Source: Colimorpha sp045640985
Lineage (GTDB): Bacteria > Bacteroidota > Bacteroidia > Bacteroidales > P3
Length of the DNA: 64,000 nt
Direction of reading: 5' to 3'
NCBI GenBank assembly: GCA_045640985.1
Contig: JAZUFZ010000017.1
Span: forward strand, 62,001 to 126,000
This document shows, piece by piece, positions 60,760 to 64,000 of this stretch. Both the position numbers and the translations under genes were made by a program. A model generated the notes under the pieces. That model saw only the letters and a program-made list of their open reading frames with translations, was not told the DNA's origin and did not search any database. Position 1 is the first letter of the stretch. Every line of letters starts with the position of its first letter.

Positions 60760-63700
60760 TTATTGTTTGAAGAAATAATCATCAACTTTTGATCGATAAT
60801 ATGGTGATAGGGTAGGGGGGACAACCCGGAATAGATCAATATTCTTTTCTTGTAACTTCTGGAATTTTTCCAAGTCTGAGGGTGTAGGTTGATAAATATC
60901 CTGAGCCTCATGGCTCTCTCTACGTTGTTCCTTTTCTCGTTCCATCTCGGCTTTCTCGTGCTGTAAAAGGCGAGTCATTATCTGCTGTTGGCGTTTGATT
61001 GTTTGCTGAGTAATTGTCTTATTCACCAGATCTGTCTCTGTCTGTTCCATTTGGCGCATCATTTCATCAATCTCTTTAGCCAATTTACTATTACCAGCAT
61101 CCATAGATTTCATCTCCTGACCATACTCCTGCATCATTCTACGGATCATCTCTTGTTGGGCGGCCATTCTTGCAAATTGCTCACTTACAGCGCCTTGTTC
61201 CCCAATTCTTTTCCTTCCGCTTTGGATATTCTTGCCTTCTTTTTCAAGTTGCTTTTTCAGGGCTTCCATCTGTTTATTAAGTTCCTGCTGCATTTGTTTC
61301 ATTGACTTAGCAGACGGCTTCCCCGTACCAGGATTAGAACAACTATTCTTGGTTTTCATGCCTTTGTTCTTACAATTCTTATTGCTTTTTTGCTGGTTTT
61401 GGCGCATCTGGTTCTGCATCTTATCCAGAGATTCGGCTAATATCAAGGCAAGATTATTGAACGAGGTCATACTATACTGCATCGAACGTGCAGAACCTGG
61501 ATTCTTAGCATTTCCATAAAACGACTGATTCATATCCAATAACCCTTGCAGAGACTTTGTTAGATTACTGTTTATCTCTGATAATTCATTCGTAATACTT
61601 GAAGCAACAGCGATTTGACGTTTTGCCATAGTCCTTAAAGAATCTTCAACATTACGAAAATCTTCCTTTATTTTATTCTGATCTACAATAATCTGCTGAT
61701 ATTTAGGATCCTGTATATATGTATTATTCACCCTATTGATAAGATCCTCCTGATTAAACGAAAGCTGAACCAGATTCTTCAGAAGCTGACGAACCATTTC
61801 TGCATCTTCTGCCAGATCCGACTGCTCAATCTCCATCTGAGCCTCTTCCATCTGCTGAGCCAGACGTTCCATATCCTCAGATGCTTTATTTTGATCCTCA
61901 GAAGCCTCTTTGTTTTTTCCTTTGTTTATCTTTTGTTCTGAATTGGTTTGGTGCTGTTCAATAGACTGTTCAATAGACTTATCTACCTTAAAATCAATAT
62001 CCTTATCTATTTCCTTATATTCTCTTTTAATTCCCTCAATATCCTTTTTAATATTTTGGAATTCTGAAGCTAATTGTTCTTGTTTTTCCAATAACTCAGC
62101 TTTATCTTTTGGCTTGGAATTTGCTGTTTCTTTAGCTAATTTATCCTGCTTTTCTGCCAGTTTTTCCGTCTTTGCAATCACATCCTCCACCTTTTTCTCC
62201 ATTTCCAGGCGTTTCATCAGCTCCAGATTCTGGTCCAACTGCTTTTCAAGTTCTTCATTGTTGATTTTCAGATTTTCAAGTTCCTGTTGAACCTTTTTCT
62301 TGTCCGATTCCTGAAGCAATTTATCAATCTCTTTCATCATCTCTTTCATCTCATCAGACATCACTTCATTAAACAAACGGTCCAGTTCCCTTTGCTTTTC
62401 TATAATCTTTTCATTCTGTTCTTTATACTTTTGCTCCAGACGATTATTTTCATTAATCTGCTGTTGCATTTGCTGCATCATTTCTTTCACCTGCTCTTGC
62501 TTCTTTGCCAGCTCCTGAAGTTCTTTCTTATCTTGCCAGTTCAACTCCTTTTTATCCACCAGACGGCGCATAATATCGTTTATCTCCTCTTGGAGTTTCT
62601 TTAATTCGCTCATAGAACCTTCTGCACTTGAATAAGCCTCCTTCGTATTCTTATCCAACAACTGTTCCAACTCCTCTTCTGTAGGTATTTCAAGCTTAAA
62701 CTGTTGTGATTTTGAACTCTTTGCGCCGTGAATACCATCATTATCCCACACCTCAAAATAATACAGGACCTCATCGCCTGGCATAAGATTCCATTCTTCT
62801 GTATTTACAGAAAAATAAAACTCCTGTGATGTTTCCTTGGTAATACCGATTTTCGTTATACTTGTATCTTTGGGAGACCCTTCCGATTTATTGCTTCGCA
62901 CAACCCTGAATTCCAAACGGGTAAATCCATAATCATCCTTAATTCGCCCATGAAAGAAAAGCCTGTCACGATCTAAGGAATCTTCCATTTCCACAACTGC
63001 AATCATCGGCACACCATCTTCTATTACCGAAATATTATAACCCAATGTATCTATTATCTGTGTATAATGATTAACCCCATAAAACATATACGACATTGGA
63101 CTCATAACTCTCATCGAATAAGAGGCCCTGCCGTTTGCATCTGGAAAGATTGAATTATCTCCAAAATATAGCGTATCCACATCTTTCATCTGAAAGATCC
63201 ACTTCACAACAGCCCCCTCGGGCAAAGTCAAATCTCCTTCGTTTGAGAATGTTTCATTCTCTCTTCCAATATAGGACGGATAATTCACCACGACTTGGAA
63301 ATTGAGAATTGCCGGCTTGGGATGCACCACCAATTCGTATGTTTCAGAAGTCACATCTGCTGCGGAAAGGGCGAACTTCCGCGACTTTTGAAGGTTCTTG
63401 AAAACATAACTATAATGCAATTTGTCAATAGCCTTCATCTTATAAATGTTGCCTTCTACATCAATAAAAACCTCATTCGGCATAGATTCTCCCGTTATCG
63501 CAACTTTCAGCTCATAATCTTCCTGTTGTAAGGCTTCAAGGGTATCATTTTCTATTACAAAATGAAACGGGGCAGGCTTCTCATAATAAGTACTATAATT
63601 TATAATACGTTTTGAAGGTTCCGTAACCAACGAAGGGCTGATAATCAAAAAAGCGACGACCAATACCAGAGGAGGCAAAGCATATTTCAGATACTTCTTA

Positions 63701-64000
63701 TTGGATTTCAAATCTATCGCATTCAGGAAGGGGATAGGTCTTAACTGGCTGGTTTTTTGCCTGATACTTGCCTCCAACAAGTCCGAATCAATATTGTAGG
63801 ACTGTCTCTGCAATTGAAGAAGATTCAACAATTTATCACTCACCTCTGGAAAATGTTCGCCGATGATCTGAGCTGCGTCATCATACGAAATTCTGTTCCC
63901 GAATTTATGCATTTTTAGCAATGGACGTACAACAAACCACCCTAAAATTACCACCATCGCAGCCACATATACCCAAAATATTACCCCTCTTATAAGTGTT
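60760..64000 (-). CDS. DUF4175-type membrane protein with long coiled coil, 5' end outside window
   Basis: The frame is open to the right edge, so the start is missing. The GTG at 63966 is internal, because coding sequence continues upstream into a membrane helix (LIRGVIFWVYVAAMVV). At least 1,079 residues are visible: two membrane helices near the N-terminus, then a beta-rich extracytoplasmic region. From about residue 440 a very long Glu/Gln/Lys/Met coiled coil (QQMQQQINENNRLEQKYKEQ type) continues to near the C-terminus. This is the Bacteroidota DUF4175 layout (from memory). The function is unknown; a structural envelope role is inferred. Confidence 0.85.
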   Translation of the reverse strand, partial: TLIRGVIFWVYVAAMVVILGWFVVRPLLKMHKFGNRISYDDAAQIIGEHFPEVSDKLLNLLQLQRQSYNIDSDLLEASIRQKTSQLRPIPFLNAIDLKSNKKYLKYALPPLVLVVAFLIISPSLVTEPSKRIINYSTYYEKPAPFHFVIENDTLEALQQEDYELKVAITGESMPNEVFIDVEGNIYKMKAIDKLHYSYVFKNLQKSRKFALSAADVTSETYELVVHPKPAILNFQVVVNYPSYIGRENETFSNEGDLTLPEGAVVKWIFQMKDVDTLYFGDNSIFPDANGRASYSMRVMSPMSYMFYGVNHYTQIIDTLGYNISVIEDGVPMIAVVEMEDSLDRDRLFFHGRIKDDYGFTRLEFRVVRSNKSEGSPKDTSITKIGITKETSQEFYFSVNTEEWNLMPGDEVLYYFEVWDNDGIHGAKSSKSQQFKLEIPTEEELEQLLDKNTKEAYSSAEGSMSELKKLQEEINDIMRRLVDKKELNWQDKKELQELAKKQEQVKEMMQQMQQQINENNRLEQKYKEQNEKIIEKQRELDRLFNEVMSDEMKEMMKEIDKLLQESDKKKVQQELENLKINNEELEKQLDQNLELMKRLEMEKKVEDVIAKTEKLAEKQDKLAKETANSKPKDKAELLEKQEQLASEFQNIKKDIEGIKREYKEIDKDIDFKVDKSIEQSIEQHQTNSEQKINKGKNKEASEDQNKASEDMERLAQQMEEAQMEIEQSDLAEDAEMVRQLLKNLVQLSFNQEDLINRVNNTYIQDPKYQQIIVDQNKIKEDFRNVEDSLRTMAKRQIAVASSITNELSEINSNLTKSLQGLLDMNQSFYGNAKNPGSARSMQYSMTSFNNLALILAESLDKMQNQMRQNQQKSNKNCKNKGMKTKNSCSNPGTGKPSAKSMKQMQQELNKQMEALKKQLEKEGKNIQSGRKRIGEQGAVSEQFARMAAQQEMIRRMMQEYGQEMKSMDAGNSKLAKEIDEMMRQMEQTETDLVNKTITQQTIKRQQQIMTRLLQHEKAEMEREKEQRRESHEAQDIYQPTPSDLEKFQKLQEKNIDLFRVVPPTLSPYYRSKVDDYFFKQ

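Overview
The window looks like a chromosomal segment of a member of the order Bacteroidales (phylum Bacteroidota). The evidence is the gene content: a DUF4175 coiled-coil membrane protein, a DUF5606 protein, a WbqC-family protein, Bacteroidota-type PpiD, LptF/G and RSH proteins, and a giant FN3/InlB-repeat surface protein. Several promoters also fit the Bacteroidota primary-sigma pattern TTTG-N19/20-TAnnTTTG. I cannot name a genus. No rRNA, CRISPR array, prophage or insertion sequence is visible. Two parS-type centromere motifs flank mnmG near the right end, which suggests the window lies in the origin-proximal part of the chromosome.

Layout, left to right. 1-14287 (minus) is one uninterrupted reading frame of more than 4,760 codons that runs off the left edge. 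It encodes a secreted giant protein with six copies of a ~180-residue unit, FN3-like modules, jelly-roll modules, and eight InlB-type B-repeats at the end that is visible. 14288-14945 is a long non-coding region with the promoter of the giant gene and striking 11-bp-period repeats. 14946-22263 (minus) holds envelope and isoprenoid genes: cdd, a PpiD-like chaperone, an M23-type N-terminal domain without its peptidase, dxr, rseP and an LptF/G permease. 22324-25093 (plus) holds dusB, smpB and an aspartate kinase. aroB (minus) and a U32 RNA-hydroxylation-type protein (plus) follow, separated by an 11-bp-period hairpin element.

28388-34066 (minus) is a tight operon: recA, a small outer-membrane protein, a bifunctional (p)ppGpp synthetase/hydrolase, a tiny HExxH protein and a polytopic membrane protein. 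34188-38936 (minus) has aspC, metG, a lipoprotein and a DUF5606 protein. 39020-42610 (minus) is a recR-pyrK-pyrD-BadF-type kinase operon led by two very small proteins. Then come a secreted GH3/NagZ-type enzyme, a Ser/Gly-rich secreted protein and a protein with two tandem DUF6624-like units. A plus-strand ECF sigma/anti-sigma/outer-membrane cassette lies at 47660-50163. 50183-54924 (minus) is a TPR-rsmA-MntP-like-comM operon. Two identical tandem tRNA-Lys genes follow, then a mini pentapeptide-repeat protein, a hypothetical gene plus wbqC, and finally mnmG, ybeY, an RsbW-like ATPase and a truncated DUF4175 gene.

Most genes are housekeeping: isoprenoid, lysine/aromatic, pyrimidine, translation, recombination and stringent response. 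The unusual parts are the giant surface protein, the pair of parS sites bracketing mnmG (one inside a terminator-like palindrome), and four intergenic elements that share an exact 11-bp period with phased A/T-tracts and matching hairpin architecture. All domain calls were made by reading translations by eye, with no database search.
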